Origin: Kitasatospora azatica KCTC 9699
GTDB lineage: Bacteria > Actinomycetota > Actinomycetes > Streptomycetales > Streptomycetaceae
Length of the DNA: 64,000 nt
Reading direction: 5' to 3'
NCBI RefSeq assembly: GCF_000744785.1
Contig: NZ_JQMO01000003.1
Coordinates: 1,798,001 to 1,862,000 of the forward strand
The notes under the pieces are model-generated. The model ran no database searches. It worked only from the letters and a program-made list of their open reading frames with translations, and was not told the origin of the DNA. The stretch's first letter is position 1. Every line of letters begins with the position of its first letter. The position numbers and the translations under genes are program-made. Positions 50,499-59,508 of this stretch are shown here, piece by piece.

Positions 50499-51362
50499 AT
50501 GGCCGTCATGGACAACACCTCTCCGTTGATCTCCGTCGAGGAGCTGGCCCAGGCGCTGACCGGCGACCGGCCGCCGGTGCTGCTGGACATCCGCTGGCAG
50601 CTGGGTGGGCCGCCCGGGTTCGAGGACTACACGGCCGGCCACCTGCCCGGCGCGTACTTCCTGGAACTGGACCGCGAGCTCTCGGCGCCCCCCGGCCCGC
50701 CCGGGGTCGGTGGCCGCCACCCGCTGCCCGACCCGGAGGCGCTGGGCACCGCGCTGCGCCGGGCGGACGTCAGCGCCGACCGCCCGGTGGTGGTCTACGA
50801 CTCCGCCCCCGCGACCGCCGCCGCCCGCGCCTGGTGGCTGCTGCGCTGGGCGGGCCACACCGACGTGCGGGTGCTGGACGGCGGCTTCAACGCCTGGCAG
50901 GCCGCCGGCCTTCCGGTGACCACCGAGATCCCGGCCCCCGGTGAGGGCGACTTCAAGCCGGTCCCCGGCCAGCTGGCCACCCTGGACAAGGAGGCCGCGG
51001 CCGAGCTGGCCCGTACCGGTCTGCTGCTGGACTCCCGGGCGGCCGAACGCTACCGCGGCGAGGTGGAGCCGATCGACCCGCGGGCCGGGCACATCCCGGG
51101 CGCGGTCAGTGCGCCGACCTTCGAGAACAACACCGCGGACGGGCACTTCCGGCCGGTGGCCGAGCTGGCCGAGCGGTTCCGCGCCCTGGGCGCCGACGAG
51201 CAGCCGGTGGTCGGCGTGTACTGCGGCTCGGGCGTGACGGCGGCGCACAACGCACTGGCGCTGGAGCTGGCGGGGTATCAGGTGGCGCTCTACCCGGGCT
51301 CCTGGAGCGAGTGGTCGAGCGACGAGGCCCGTCCGGTGGCCACCGGCCCGGAGCGCGGCTGA
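50499..51362 (+). CDS. Sulfurtransferase with two rhodanese domains
   Basis: A 287-residue tandem rhodanese (thiosulfate or mercaptopyruvate sulfurtransferase type). The second domain has the active Cys in VGVYCGSGVTAAH. The first domain has VVVYDSAPATAA at the matching place, without a Cys, and is structural, as is normal in this family. The loop CGSGVTA differs from the CRxGxT of classic rhodanese and resembles that of mercaptopyruvate sulfurtransferases. The ATG at 50499 is used; another lies at 50508. A strong terminator follows. Confidence 0.92.
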   Translation: MAVMDNTSPLISVEELAQALTGDRPPVLLDIRWQLGGPPGFEDYTAGHLPGAYFLELDRELSAPPGPPGVGGRHPLPDPEALGTALRRADVSADRPVVVYDSAPATAAARAWWLLRWAGHTDVRVLDGGFNAWQAAGLPVTTEIPAPGEGDFKPVPGQLATLDKEAAAELARTGLLLDSRAAERYRGEVEPIDPRAGHIPGAVSAPTFENNTADGHFRPVAELAERFRALGADEQPVVGVYCGSGVTAAHNALALELAGYQVALYPGSWSEWSSDEARPVATGPERG

Positions 51363-51371
51363 TCCAGCGGC

Positions 51372-51399
51372 GGCGGCCACCCCGCTCGGGGTGGCCGCC
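51372..51399. terminator. Terminator between convergent genes
   Basis: A perfect 12-bp stem (51372-51383 with 51388-51399) with loop GCTC, between the sulfurtransferase and sepH. Confidence 0.9.
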
Positions 51400-51423
51400 A
51401 AAACGCTGGTCCTACTACTACTC

Positions 51424-52488
51424 CTACTCCTGCTTCTTGCGCCGACTGCCGAAGACGATCTCGTCCCAGCTCGGCACGGTGGCCCGGCGTCCGGGGCGCA
51501 CCCCGTCGGCCTCGGCCTGCCGGTCGGTGGTGCCGACCAGCCGCTCGCGGTGCGGGGCGACCGCCCGCGGCATCAGGATGTCCGCGTACGCGGAGCCGGC
51601 GCCGACGGCGGGAGCCGCCGCCGCTGCGGCCGCAGGCTCCTCGACCTCCTGGCCCTCCTCCACCGGGGCGGCCTCGATCGTCGCCGGACCCACCGTCAGA
51701 TCGCCCCGGAAGGCCGGGACCACGTCCAACAGACTGGTCAGCGAGTCACGCGACTCGGCGGTGGCGGCGACCTCCCGCGCCTCGCGGGCCGGCAGCCGGT
51801 CCGGTGCCGACATGATCCGGTCGGCCGAGGGCCGCTCGATCATCGGGCGGTGCGGGCGGTCCTGGGGGAGCCGGGCGATCCGCGGGATGAACGGGAAGAC
51901 CGACTCCTCCTCGCGCTCGACGCTCTCGCCGATCAGCGCGCGGGCCTCGTCGTCGTTCGGCTGGACCAGGCGGCGCGGCGGGTCGTACGTCCAGCTCGCG
52001 GTGCGGCCCTCGCCGTCCGAACGGTAGGAGAGGACGACCTCCCAGGTGCCGTCGTCACGGCGCCAGGAGTCCCAGCGCTCGGTGTCCTTCTCGGCGGCGC
52101 GCAGCACCAGGCGCTCGGCCACGGCCTCGCCCAGCTGCGGACCGGTGGACTCGCCGGGGCGGCGGATCGGGGTCTTGCGGGCGCGCTCGGCCATGAAGGC
52201 GCGCTCGGCCAGCACCGGGCCCTCGAAACGGCGCACCCGGTCCACCGAAATGCCCGCCGCCTGGGCGACCTCCTCGGCGGAGGCGCCGGCTCGTATCCGG
52301 GCCTGGATGTCGCGGGGGCGAAGGTGGCTCTCGACCTCGATCTCGATCTGGCCGAGGCGCGGACGGTCACCGCGAATGGCGGCGCGCAGGCGCTCGTCGA
52401 TCGGGAGGGTGTACTCCGTACTGTCGGCAGCCTTGAGCACCAGCCGTGTGCCGTCGTTGCTGACGGCCACAACCCGCAGTTCGGGCAC
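51424..52488 (-). CDS. sepH: Septation protein SepH (DUF3071)
   Basis: A 354-residue actinobacterial division protein that promotes FtsZ assembly and sporulation septation. The N-terminal DUF3071 domain (1-175) begins MPELRVVAVSNDGTRLVLKA and has a helix-turn-helix (AEEVAQAAGISVDRVRRFE). A variable acidic, Ala-rich linker follows, and the C-terminus keeps a basic motif (GRRATVPSWDEIVFGSRRKK). The GTG at 52488 follows GGGAGGTAACC. The longer open frame upstream is not domain-like. The gene ends in four in-frame TAG codons. Confidence 0.94.
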   Translation of the reverse strand: MPELRVVAVSNDGTRLVLKAADSTEYTLPIDERLRAAIRGDRPRLGQIEIEVESHLRPRDIQARIRAGASAEEVAQAAGISVDRVRRFEGPVLAERAFMAERARKTPIRRPGESTGPQLGEAVAERLVLRAAEKDTERWDSWRRDDGTWEVVLSYRSDGEGRTASWTYDPPRRLVQPNDDEARALIGESVEREEESVFPFIPRIARLPQDRPHRPMIERPSADRIMSAPDRLPAREAREVAATAESRDSLTSLLDVVPAFRGDLTVGPATIEAAPVEEGQEVEEPAAAAAAAPAVGAGSAYADILMPRAVAPHRERLVGTTDRQAEADGVRPGRRATVPSWDEIVFGSRRKKQE

Positions 52489-53077
52489 GGTTACCTCCCG
52501 GGTGGTGCCTGCCGACGTCACCTGCGTCGCTGCTCCCGTACTGAGTGTGGCCTGCCCACTGTCGACTTGCCACAACCTTGCAGAGTTCTCCGGCGTGTCG
52601 GACTTCCGCCCGGTTACGCCGCTGTGGCACGGTGGCCTGTTCGCGTCATCCGGTGACGCCGCGTCAGGACCTCCCGGCCGTTCCCCGCACGTGGATGTGG
52701 AGCGACGGTTCGGGTCAAGCGCCGCCGTGCGTGTCCGCTCCTGCGGCCGCCGTTCCGATTGCCGGTGGAAAGGCAGTCGAGAGGATGACCGAAGGCTCAG
52801 ACTCCACGAACAGTACTCCATTCGTGGCATCCACAGGGGCGGCTCGCCGCTCAAGTCTCCCGCGATTCACGGGAATCTCAAGAGCGGGGACTCCATTGGC
52901 GGACCGCCGATCAGCTGACGGTGATCATCTTCACATATATCGACTGGAAAGAACTGGATTTTCGACCCTTGTGTCCTTCTATGTGCACAATGGGCGCTCC
53001 TATCGGATGGACTGATGAACCGAAGGACCGCCTGTTGGGCGGACCTGACGAGATATCGAGGACTTGGCGAGGGACGG
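52489..53077. other. 589-bp divergent region
   Basis: It carries the sepH promoter and that of the 53078 gene. Bases 52915-53010 are distinctly AT-rich (TTCACATATATCGACTGG around 52930), so a promoter or horizontally acquired scrap may lie there. A 76-codon frame at 52785-53015 has about 50 % G/C at third positions and is not called as a gene. Confidence 0.45.
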
Positions 53078-53911
53078 ATGCCCGAGAAGACGAAGCGGCC
53101 GACGAGCGGTCGGCGGATCGATCTGAGCGTCACCCAGGTCGCCGCCAGCGCACTGGCCGCGGTGGTCGGCGCGGTGCTCGCCTCGGAACTCGGGGTCTAC
53201 GGGACGGTGATCGGCGTGGCGGTGGTGAGCATCGGCGCGACCACCGGCGGTGCGGTCTTCCAGCACCTCTTCAAGCGCACCGGCGAGCAGCTGCGGGAGG
53301 CCACCGACCGGGGGCCCGGCAGTTCGCTGAACGAGTTGCGGCAGGTGGCCGCCACCGACACCGCGCCGCTGCCGGCCGCCTGGCGCCCCGACGCGCCGCC
53401 CAGCAGCGCCTGGAACGTCTCCCCGGCGCGGCGGGCCGGGAAGCGCCGGGGCTGGAGGACCTGCGCGGCGCTCTCCGGACTGGTCTTCGTGCTGGCGATG
53501 ACCCCGATCGTGGTCACCGAACTGGTCGCCGGCAAGACCATGCACGCCATCACCACCGGCCAGGACGGTGGCGGCACCTCGGTGGTCCCCGGCAGCGGCG
53601 GCAAGGGGTCCACCCCCGCGCCGGCGCGCAGCAGCGAGCAGGGCGCGCCGCCGAGCCCGCCCGCCTCGGACAGCGCCACGCCCAGCCCGAGCCCCTCGAC
53701 CAACCCGTCGACCAGTCCTTCGCCCAGCCCGTCGTCCAGCCCGTCGGCCAACCCATCGTCGAGCCCGAGCCCGAGCGGGACGCCCAGCCCCGGTCCGTCG
53801 CCGAGCGCGCCGCCCACGCCGACACCCACCCCGAACGCGGCCACCGGCACACCCTCGGACCCGGCCACCGCGCAGGCGCCGCCCGCCGCGTCCGGCACGC
53901 CGTCGCCCTAG
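53078..53911 (+). CDS. Membrane protein with long Ser/Pro tail
   Basis: A 277-residue protein without a recognised family. A basic start (MPEKTKRPTSGRRIDLSVTQ) precedes a first membrane segment (about 20-55, AASALAAVVGAVLASELG), and a second lies at about 130-150 (GLVFVLAMTPIVVTELV). The last 115 residues are a PSPS/TPTP-rich region with short repeats, probably extracytoplasmic and able to span the cell wall or carry O-linked sugars (inference). The ATG at 53078 lies behind GAGGGACGG. It ends 10 bp from the convergent oxidase gene. Confidence 0.72.
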   Translation: MPEKTKRPTSGRRIDLSVTQVAASALAAVVGAVLASELGVYGTVIGVAVVSIGATTGGAVFQHLFKRTGEQLREATDRGPGSSLNELRQVAATDTAPLPAAWRPDAPPSSAWNVSPARRAGKRRGWRTCAALSGLVFVLAMTPIVVTELVAGKTMHAITTGQDGGGTSVVPGSGGKGSTPAPARSSEQGAPPSPPASDSATPSPSPSTNPSTSPSPSPSSSPSANPSSSPSPSGTPSPGPSPSAPPTPTPTPNAATGTPSDPATAQAPPAASGTPSP

Positions 53912-53921
53912 GCTCCGCCCG

Positions 53922-55238
53922 CTAGTCGCCCAGCACCCGGCGCAGGTACCCGTTGGCGAACCGGCGCTCGGGGTCGACCCGGTCGCGCAGTGCGGTGAAG
54001 TCGCCGAAGTGCGGGTAGACCCCGGCCAGGTACTCGGCGTCGCGGGTGTGCAGCTTGCCCCAGTGCGGGCGGCCCTGGTGCGCCGTCATCAGCTGCTCGA
54101 CGGCGGTGAAGTAGCCCTGCTCCGCAGTGCCCCGGTAGAGGTGGACGGCGATGTAGACCGAGTCGCGCCCGTTCGCGGTGGAGAGCCACAGGTCGTCGGC
54201 GGGGGCGCAGCGCACCTCGACCGGGAAGCTGATCTGCCAGTCGCTGCGCTCCACCAGGCGCTTGAGCTCGCACAGCACCGTGGTGGCCGCCTCGCGCGGT
54301 ACGGCGTACTCCATCTCGATGAAGCGGACCTTGCGCGGGCTGGTGAAGACCTTGTACGCCAGGTCCGTGTAGGTCCGCTCGGACCAGGCCCGGCTGGCCA
54401 CCGCCGCGATCGCCGGGATGCTCTTCGGGAACGCCCGGCCGATCCGGCAGGCGCCCTCCCAGACGGTGTTGGACAGGAAGTCGTCCTCCAGCCAGGCCTT
54501 GAACGGCGCCAGCGGGGCGGCCGGGCCCTGGCTCCGGTTGTTGCGCTTGGTGCTGCAGCGGTCGGTGTGCGGGAACCAGTAGAACTCGAAGTGCTCGTTG
54601 ACGCCGGTCAGCTGCTCGAAGTCGCCGAGCACCTGCTCGAAGCCCATCGGCTGCTCGTGGGCGGTCAGCAGGAATGCGGGTTCGACGCCGAAGGTGATCG
54701 CGCTGATCACGCCGAGCGCGCCCAGGCCCAGCCGGGCGCCCTGGAACAGCTCGGGTTCCTCGGTGGGCGAGCAGCGGTGCACGCTGCCGTCGGCGAGCAC
54801 GATCTCCAGGGCCTTGATCTGCGCGGCCAGCGAGCCGGAGTCGCGTCCGGTGCCGTGGGTGCCGGTGCTGGTGGCGCCGGCCACCGTCTGCACCTCGATG
54901 TCGCCCATGTTGGTCAGCGACAGGTCGGCCGCCGCCAGCAGCCGGTTGAGCTGGGCCAGCGGCAGTCCGGACTCCACCGTGACGGTTCCGGCCTGGCGGT
55001 CCAGCTCACGGACGGCGGTGAGCGCCTCGGGGCGGACCAGCACGCCGTTGTCGGCGGCGGCGATCGCGGTGAAGGAGTGCCCGGAGCCGACCGCCTTGAC
55101 GGTGCGGCCCTGCTCGCCGGCCTGCTTGACCACCGCGGCCAGCTCCTCGGCGGAGCCCGGCGTGACCATCTGGCTGGGCTCGGCGCTCTGGTTGCCCGCC
55201 CAGTTGCTCCAGCGGCCGTCGGTGACGCTAGCGGGCAT
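53922..55238 (-). CDS. FAD-linked sugar-lactone oxidase (D-arabinono-1,4-lactone oxidase family)
   Basis: A 438-residue vanillyl-alcohol-oxidase-type flavoprotein. The FAD domain includes VKAVGSGHSFTAIAA, where the GSGHS stretch places the His that can hold FAD covalently, and AGATSTGTHGTGRDSG. The C-terminal ALO domain has HWGKLHT (about 398) and FANGYLRRVLG. Family members oxidise aldonolactones or alditols with O2. The ATG at 55238 follows AGGAGG. It is downstream of an MFS gene on the same strand. Confidence 0.9.
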   Translation of the reverse strand: MPASVTDGRWSNWAGNQSAEPSQMVTPGSAEELAAVVKQAGEQGRTVKAVGSGHSFTAIAAADNGVLVRPEALTAVRELDRQAGTVTVESGLPLAQLNRLLAAADLSLTNMGDIEVQTVAGATSTGTHGTGRDSGSLAAQIKALEIVLADGSVHRCSPTEEPELFQGARLGLGALGVISAITFGVEPAFLLTAHEQPMGFEQVLGDFEQLTGVNEHFEFYWFPHTDRCSTKRNNRSQGPAAPLAPFKAWLEDDFLSNTVWEGACRIGRAFPKSIPAIAAVASRAWSERTYTDLAYKVFTSPRKVRFIEMEYAVPREAATTVLCELKRLVERSDWQISFPVEVRCAPADDLWLSTANGRDSVYIAVHLYRGTAEQGYFTAVEQLMTAHQGRPHWGKLHTRDAEYLAGVYPHFGDFTALRDRVDPERRFANGYLRRVLGD

Positions 55239-55347
55239 GCGTAAGCCTCCTGCGAGAGTGCCTTACCAGTGGGTAGGGAGCCTAGTCACCGGCTTCCCAC
55301 AGGTCTACGCCCGTGGGGCGGCCATCCCGCCCGATGAGCAGCCCGCC

Positions 55348-55379
55348 CACTGGTCAGTCCGTCCACTGGTCAGTCCGTC
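55348..55379. repeat. 16-bp tandem duplication with ACTG-GT-CAGT core
   Basis: CACTGGTCAGTCCGTC occurs twice head to tail (55348 and 55364). Each contains the small palindrome ACTGGTCAGT. It lies 110-140 bp before the sugar-lactone oxidase start and just after the MFS stop, so it could be a regulator site. Confidence 0.7.
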
Positions 55380-55386
55380 CACGGAG

Positions 55387-56628
55387 TCAGGGTGTCACCG
55401 AGACGGCGGGCGGTGCCGGGACCCGCGCTGCCGGGCGCAGCCAGCGTCCGCCGGCGAGCGCGACCAGCAGGGCGAAGACGCCGGCCGCGAGCGGGACCCG
55501 GTAGCCGGCCGCGGCGCCGGCCGCGTCCACCACCAGGCCGGCCAGCGAGGAGCCGCCGGCCACGCCGAGGGCCAGTCCGGTGGTGGTCCAGGTCATCCCC
55601 TCGGTCAGCTGGGAGGCCGGGACCAGGCGCTCCACCAGGCCCATCGCGGTGATCATCGTCGGGGCTATGGAGAGTCCGGAGAGGAAGAGCGCGCCGCCGA
55701 CCGCGACCAGCCCGAGCGTCCCGGAGCACCAGGCGGCCGCGAGCACCAGCGGTAGCATGCTGACCGCCATCACGCCGACGCCGGCCTGGAACCGGTGGGC
55801 CGCGGTGCCGCGCGGGCGCAGCGCGCCGAACACCACCCCGGCCAGTCCGGAGCCCAGCGCGTAGACCGCGAGCACCAGGCTGGAGGCGGCGGTGTGCTGC
55901 TGGGCCTGGGCGTAGGCCACGGTGACCACCTCGACCGAGCCGAAGATCGCCCCGGTGGCGACGAAGGTCAGCACCAGCACCCGGAGCCCGGCCGAGCTGA
56001 GCGCCGACCCGCCGGAGCGGCGGGCGGCCGGGTGGACCGGCGGTTCGGTGCTGCGCTGCGCGGTGAACAGGGCGACGCCGACCGCCAGGAAGATCCCGGC
56101 CAGCAGCACGCCGGCCTCCGGGAAGACCGAGGTGGCCAGGCCGATCGACAGGATCGGGCCGACGATGAAGATCACCTCGTCGACCACCGACTCCAGCGCG
56201 TACGCGGTGTGCAGCTTGGAGGCGTCGGTGCGGTACAGCAGCGCCCAGCGGGCCCGGACCAGCGCGCCGGTGCTCGGCATGGTGCCCATGCCGATCGCGC
56301 ACAGGAAGAACGTCCAGTCCGGGGTGCCGGCCTGGGCGCAGAGCAGCATCGCGATGGTGGCCAGCACCGAGATCGCGGTGGCGGGCCGGGCCACCCGGCG
56401 CTGTCCGTACCGGTCGACCAGTCGGGAGACCTGCGGTCCCATCGCCGCCGCCGCCAGCGCCATGGTCGCCGAGACCGCGCCGGCCACCCCGTAGGAGCCG
56501 CGCAGCTGGGAGAGCATGGTGACGACCCCGATGCCGGTCATCGAGATCGGCAGACGGGAGAGGAAACCGGTGGCCGAGAAGGCCAGGCTGCCGGGTGCGG
56601 CGAAGATCTGGCGGTAGCTGGACAGCAC
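55387..56628 (-). CDS. MFS transporter
   Basis: A 413-residue exporter-like protein with 12 hydrophobic segments. The loop between helices 2 and 3 reads SRLVDRYGQRRVARP, the MFS signature. I chose the GTG at 56628 because GGAG precedes it and VLSSYRQIFAAPG is where the family starts. An ATG at 56673 extends it by 15 residues but has no ribosome site and overlaps a promoter-like TAAGCT. Substrate unknown. It is divergent from ferrochelatase. Confidence 0.87.
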   Translation of the reverse strand: MLSSYRQIFAAPGSLAFSATGFLSRLPISMTGIGVVTMLSQLRGSYGVAGAVSATMALAAAAMGPQVSRLVDRYGQRRVARPATAISVLATIAMLLCAQAGTPDWTFFLCAIGMGTMPSTGALVRARWALLYRTDASKLHTAYALESVVDEVIFIVGPILSIGLATSVFPEAGVLLAGIFLAVGVALFTAQRSTEPPVHPAARRSGGSALSSAGLRVLVLTFVATGAIFGSVEVVTVAYAQAQQHTAASSLVLAVYALGSGLAGVVFGALRPRGTAAHRFQAGVGVMAVSMLPLVLAAAWCSGTLGLVAVGGALFLSGLSIAPTMITAMGLVERLVPASQLTEGMTWTTTGLALGVAGGSSLAGLVVDAAGAAAGYRVPLAAGVFALLVALAGGRWLRPAARVPAPPAVSVTP

Positions 56629-56765
56629 GGTTTCTCCGGGGACAGGAACGGCGTAAGGAACATGGCTTGCCATGACAGCTTACGAAGTTTGGCAATCGGA
56701 ATAAACCGGACAGCTTCCCGGGGCCCTGCCCGACCCGCCGACCCGGCAGTGGCAGGATCAGAGCC

Positions 56766-57899
56766 ATGGCTGACTCGACTGCTGGGGGCCCCGCCCCCTA
56801 CGACGCCCTGCTGCTGCTCTCCTTCGGCGGTCCGGAGGGCCCCGAGGAGGTGGTGCCGTTCCTGGAGAACGTCACCCGCGGCCGGGGCATCCCCAAGGAG
56901 CGGCTGGTCGAGGTCGGGCAGCACTACTTCCTGTTCGGCGGCGTCAGCCCGATCAACGCCCAGAACCGCGAGCTGTTGGCCGCGCTGCGCAAGGACTTCG
57001 CCGAGCACGACCTGGAGCTGCCGGTCTACTGGGGCAACCGGAACTGGGCGCCCTACCTGGTGGACACCCTGCGGGAGATCGCGGACGACGGCCACCGCCG
57101 GATCGCCGTGCTCGCCACCAGCGCGTACGCGGGCTACTCCGGCTGCCGCCAGTACCGGGAGAACCTCGCCGACGCGCTCGCCACGCTGGCCGCCGAGGGT
57201 CGGCCCGAGCTGACCGTCGACAAGCTGCGGCACTTCTACAACCACCCCGGCTTCGTCGAGCCGATGATCGAGGCCACCCTGGCGGCGCTGGCCGAGCTGC
57301 CCGCCGAGGTCCGCGACAGCGCCGAGCTGGCCTTCACCACCCACTCGATCCCCACCGCGATGGCCGAGACCTCCGGCGCCCCCGACGACCCGGCCCGGGG
57401 CACGCCCGGCGGCGCGTACGTCGCCCAGCACCTGGACGTGGCCGCACTGATCGCCGCCGCCGTCGCCGAGGCCACCGGCGTGGCCGAGCGCCCCTGGCAG
57501 CTGGTCTACCAGTCCCGCAGCGGCGCCCCGCACATCCCGTGGCTGGAGCCGGACATCTGCGACCACCTGAGCGACCGTCAGGCCGCAGGCGCGGCAGCGG
57601 TGGTGATGGTCCCGATCGGCTTCGTCTCGGACCACATGGAGGTCAAGTACGACCTCGACACCGAGGCCACCAACAAGGCCGCCGAACTGGGCCTGCCGGT
57701 GGCCCGGGCCGCCACCGTCGGCGCCGACCCGCGGTTCACGGCGGCGGTGCGCGAACTGCTGCTGGAGCGGGCGGCGGCCGAGCGCGGGCAGGCGGTGCGG
57801 CGCTGCGCCCTGGGCAGCCTCGGCCCCAGCCACGACGTCTGCGCGGTCGCCTGCTGTCCCAACCCGCGGGCGCCCCGCCCCGCCGCTGCCCAGGTCTGA
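56766..57899 (+). CDS. cpfC: Coproporphyrin III ferrochelatase
   Basis: A 377-residue ferrochelatase that inserts Fe2+ into coproporphyrin III in the actinobacterial haem pathway (formerly hemH). It begins YDALLLLSFGGPEGPEEVVPFLENV. Active-site regions are NRNWAPYLVDTL, TTHSIP (His) and GFVSDHMEVKYDLD (Glu). The four [2Fe-2S] cysteines are one in GYSGCRQY and three in VCAVACC near the end. No ribosome site is present, but CAGGAT ends seven bases before the ATG, fitting a leaderless start. A monophosphatase gene follows after 26 bp. Confidence 0.95.
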   Translation: MADSTAGGPAPYDALLLLSFGGPEGPEEVVPFLENVTRGRGIPKERLVEVGQHYFLFGGVSPINAQNRELLAALRKDFAEHDLELPVYWGNRNWAPYLVDTLREIADDGHRRIAVLATSAYAGYSGCRQYRENLADALATLAAEGRPELTVDKLRHFYNHPGFVEPMIEATLAALAELPAEVRDSAELAFTTHSIPTAMAETSGAPDDPARGTPGGAYVAQHLDVAALIAAAVAEATGVAERPWQLVYQSRSGAPHIPWLEPDICDHLSDRQAAGAAAVVMVPIGFVSDHMEVKYDLDTEATNKAAELGLPVARAATVGADPRFTAAVRELLLERAAAERGQAVRRCALGSLGPSHDVCAVACCPNPRAPRPAAAQV

Positions 57900-57925
57900 C
57901 CCACCACTCACCCAAGGAGCGCACC

Positions 57926-58729
57926 GTGCCGGACCAGACCCTGCTGGACGAGTTGCTCGCCCTCGCCCTGGACGCCGCCCGGGAGGCCGGCGCACTGCTG
58001 CGCGACGGCCGCCCGGCCGACCTCGGTGTGGCGGCCACCAAGAGCAGCCCGGTCGACGTGGTCACCGAGATGGACCTGGCCTCCGAGAAGCTGATCGTCG
58101 AGCTGATCACCGGCCGCCGCCCGCGGGACGGCTACCTCGGCGAGGAGGGCACCGAGCGGCCCACCGAGAGCGGGGTGCGGTGGATCGTCGACCCGCTCGA
58201 CGGCACCGTCAACTACCTGTACGGACAGCCCAACTGGGGTGTCAGCGTGGCCGCCGAAGTGGACGGGGAGGTGGTGGTCGGGGTGGTCGCGGCACCGGTC
58301 AGGCGCGAGCTGTTCCAGGCGGTGCTGGGCCGTGGTGCCCAGCTGGACGGGCGCCCGATCGGCACCCGCCCGACCCCGCCCTGGGGGCAGGCACTGGTCG
58401 CCACCGGCTTCAACTACGTGCAGCCGGTCCGGGTGCACCAGGCCGAGGTGCTGCACCGGCTGATGCCGGAACTGCGCGACATCCGACGTGGCGGGGCGGC
58501 CGCGATCGACCTGTGCGACCTGGCGGCGGGCCGGCTGGACGGCTACTACGAGCGCGGCCTGGCGCCCTGGGACCTGGCCGCCGGCGGCCTGATCGCCCGC
58601 GAGGCCGGCGCGCTGACCGGCGGCCGCCCCGGCGCCGCGGCCTCCGGCGAGCTGGTGGTGGCGGCCGCGCCCGGCGTCTTCGAGACGCTGCAGGCCCGCC
58701 TCGAGGAGCTGGGCGCCTGGCACGACTGA
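57926..58729 (+). CDS. Inositol monophosphatase family protein
   Basis: A 267-residue Mg2+-dependent, Li+-sensitive-type phosphatase. Metal motifs: EEGTE (about 74), WIVDPLDGTVNYLYG (93-107) and APWDLAAGGLIAREAGA (about 220), which hold the three catalytic carboxylate sites. Substrates may be inositol-1-phosphate, histidinol phosphate or others. The GTG at 57926 follows AAGGAG. It forms an operon with cpfC and ends in a strong terminator. Confidence 0.92.
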   Translation: MPDQTLLDELLALALDAAREAGALLRDGRPADLGVAATKSSPVDVVTEMDLASEKLIVELITGRRPRDGYLGEEGTERPTESGVRWIVDPLDGTVNYLYGQPNWGVSVAAEVDGEVVVGVVAAPVRRELFQAVLGRGAQLDGRPIGTRPTPPWGQALVATGFNYVQPVRVHQAEVLHRLMPELRDIRRGGAAAIDLCDLAAGRLDGYYERGLAPWDLAAGGLIAREAGALTGGRPGAAASGELVVAAAPGVFETLQARLEELGAWHD

Positions 58730-58761
58730 CGGGGCGTCAGCGGACGAGGCCGTCAACGGAC

Positions 58762-58800
58762 GACGAAACCCCGGCGCGGGAAGAGCGCCGGGGTTTCGTC
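58762..58800. terminator. Terminator
   Basis: A perfect 16-bp stem (58762-58777 with 58785-58800) and a 7-nt loop, between convergent genes. Confidence 0.92.
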
Positions 58801-58860
58801 ACGTGTAGTGGGCCGGTCGACCGGCCCGGGAGAGGAGCGCCTCGTCGGGCGGGCGCTGGG

Positions 58861-59043
58861 TCAGGCGCTGCGGGGCAGCGAGAGGACCGGGTCGACGCCG
58901 TGGTCGGCGGCAATCCGGCGCAGGTCTTCCAGTTCGGACTGTTCGACCTCGGCCAGGAACTCGTCCCCGGACTCAAGTGCACGGTGCAGATCCTGCTCGG
59001 CGTTCCTTATGCGCTGCAGGATTCCGGCGGTGAAGGCGTCCAT
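58861..59043 (-). CDS. Small helical hypothetical protein
   Basis: A 60-residue protein, MDAFTAGILQRIRNAEQDLH at the start, highly helical with heptad-like spacing and an acidic middle (ESGDEFLAEVEQSELEDL). It probably forms a helical hairpin or coiled coil. I chose the ATG at 59043, preceded by GGGGG; the upstream extension is Pro/Arg-rich and unlikely. I recall similar small genes near cutRS in streptomycetes. Function unknown. Confidence 0.7.
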   Translation of the reverse strand: MDAFTAGILQRIRNAEQDLHRALESGDEFLAEVEQSELEDLRRIAADHGVDPVLSLPRSA

Positions 59044-59508
59044 GCGGCAGACCCCCTTACGGTGTCGGACGTGCGCGGTCGAGCGTTCAACCGGTTGGGA
59101 GGGCGGTGTCCAGCGGCTGTGCCCGACCGGTCGGCTGGCTCCGGTACGGACGATCGCTGCGGCCGAGGGCCGCGCCGTGGATTGTTGCTGACCCCCATCC
59201 GGTGCGGATGAACGCGCGGGCGGGTGGGTGCGACCGCCTGACGGCGTGATCGCGGGTGTGCATTCGTCCTCCCCAGCCATGCGGCGGGGAAACCTCCGAC
59301 CCGGCAGAAACCGTGGAAAGTTGCCGCCGTCACATTCGCAGGTCGCCCGAAACCGCTGCTCGAGGGGGTCACTGCCCGCTGTCCAACTGGTGACTTACCG
59401 CTGCTTTACCGGCCCACGAGGCAGGATGGAGGGACCGTCGGAGTCGCAGGCCCGCGTACGGGACCTTTCCGATCCCGCGGCGCGTGCCCCAGAGAAGGGA
59501 CAACCGCT
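59044..59508. other. 465-bp region before cutR
   Basis: It holds the promoters of the small helical gene (minus) and cutR (plus). Two TTACCG direct repeats at 59395-59411 sit beside a candidate cutR promoter (-10 CAGGAT at 59421-59426). I see no further gene. Confidence 0.45.
59395..59411 (+). promoter_or_regulatory. Direct repeat, possible CutR autoregulatory site
   Basis: TTACCG-N5-TTACCG, an 11-bp-pitch direct repeat typical of OmpR/PhoB-family operators. It overlaps the -35 position of a promoter whose -10 could be CAGGAT (59421-59426), about 98 bp before cutR. Confidence 0.45.

Noticed and set aside
52785..53015. 76-codon ORF MTEGSDSTNS...
   Set aside because: Third-position G/C is about 50 %, unlike the neighbours, the ribosome site is poorly spaced, and it runs into an AT-rich promoter-like stretch.
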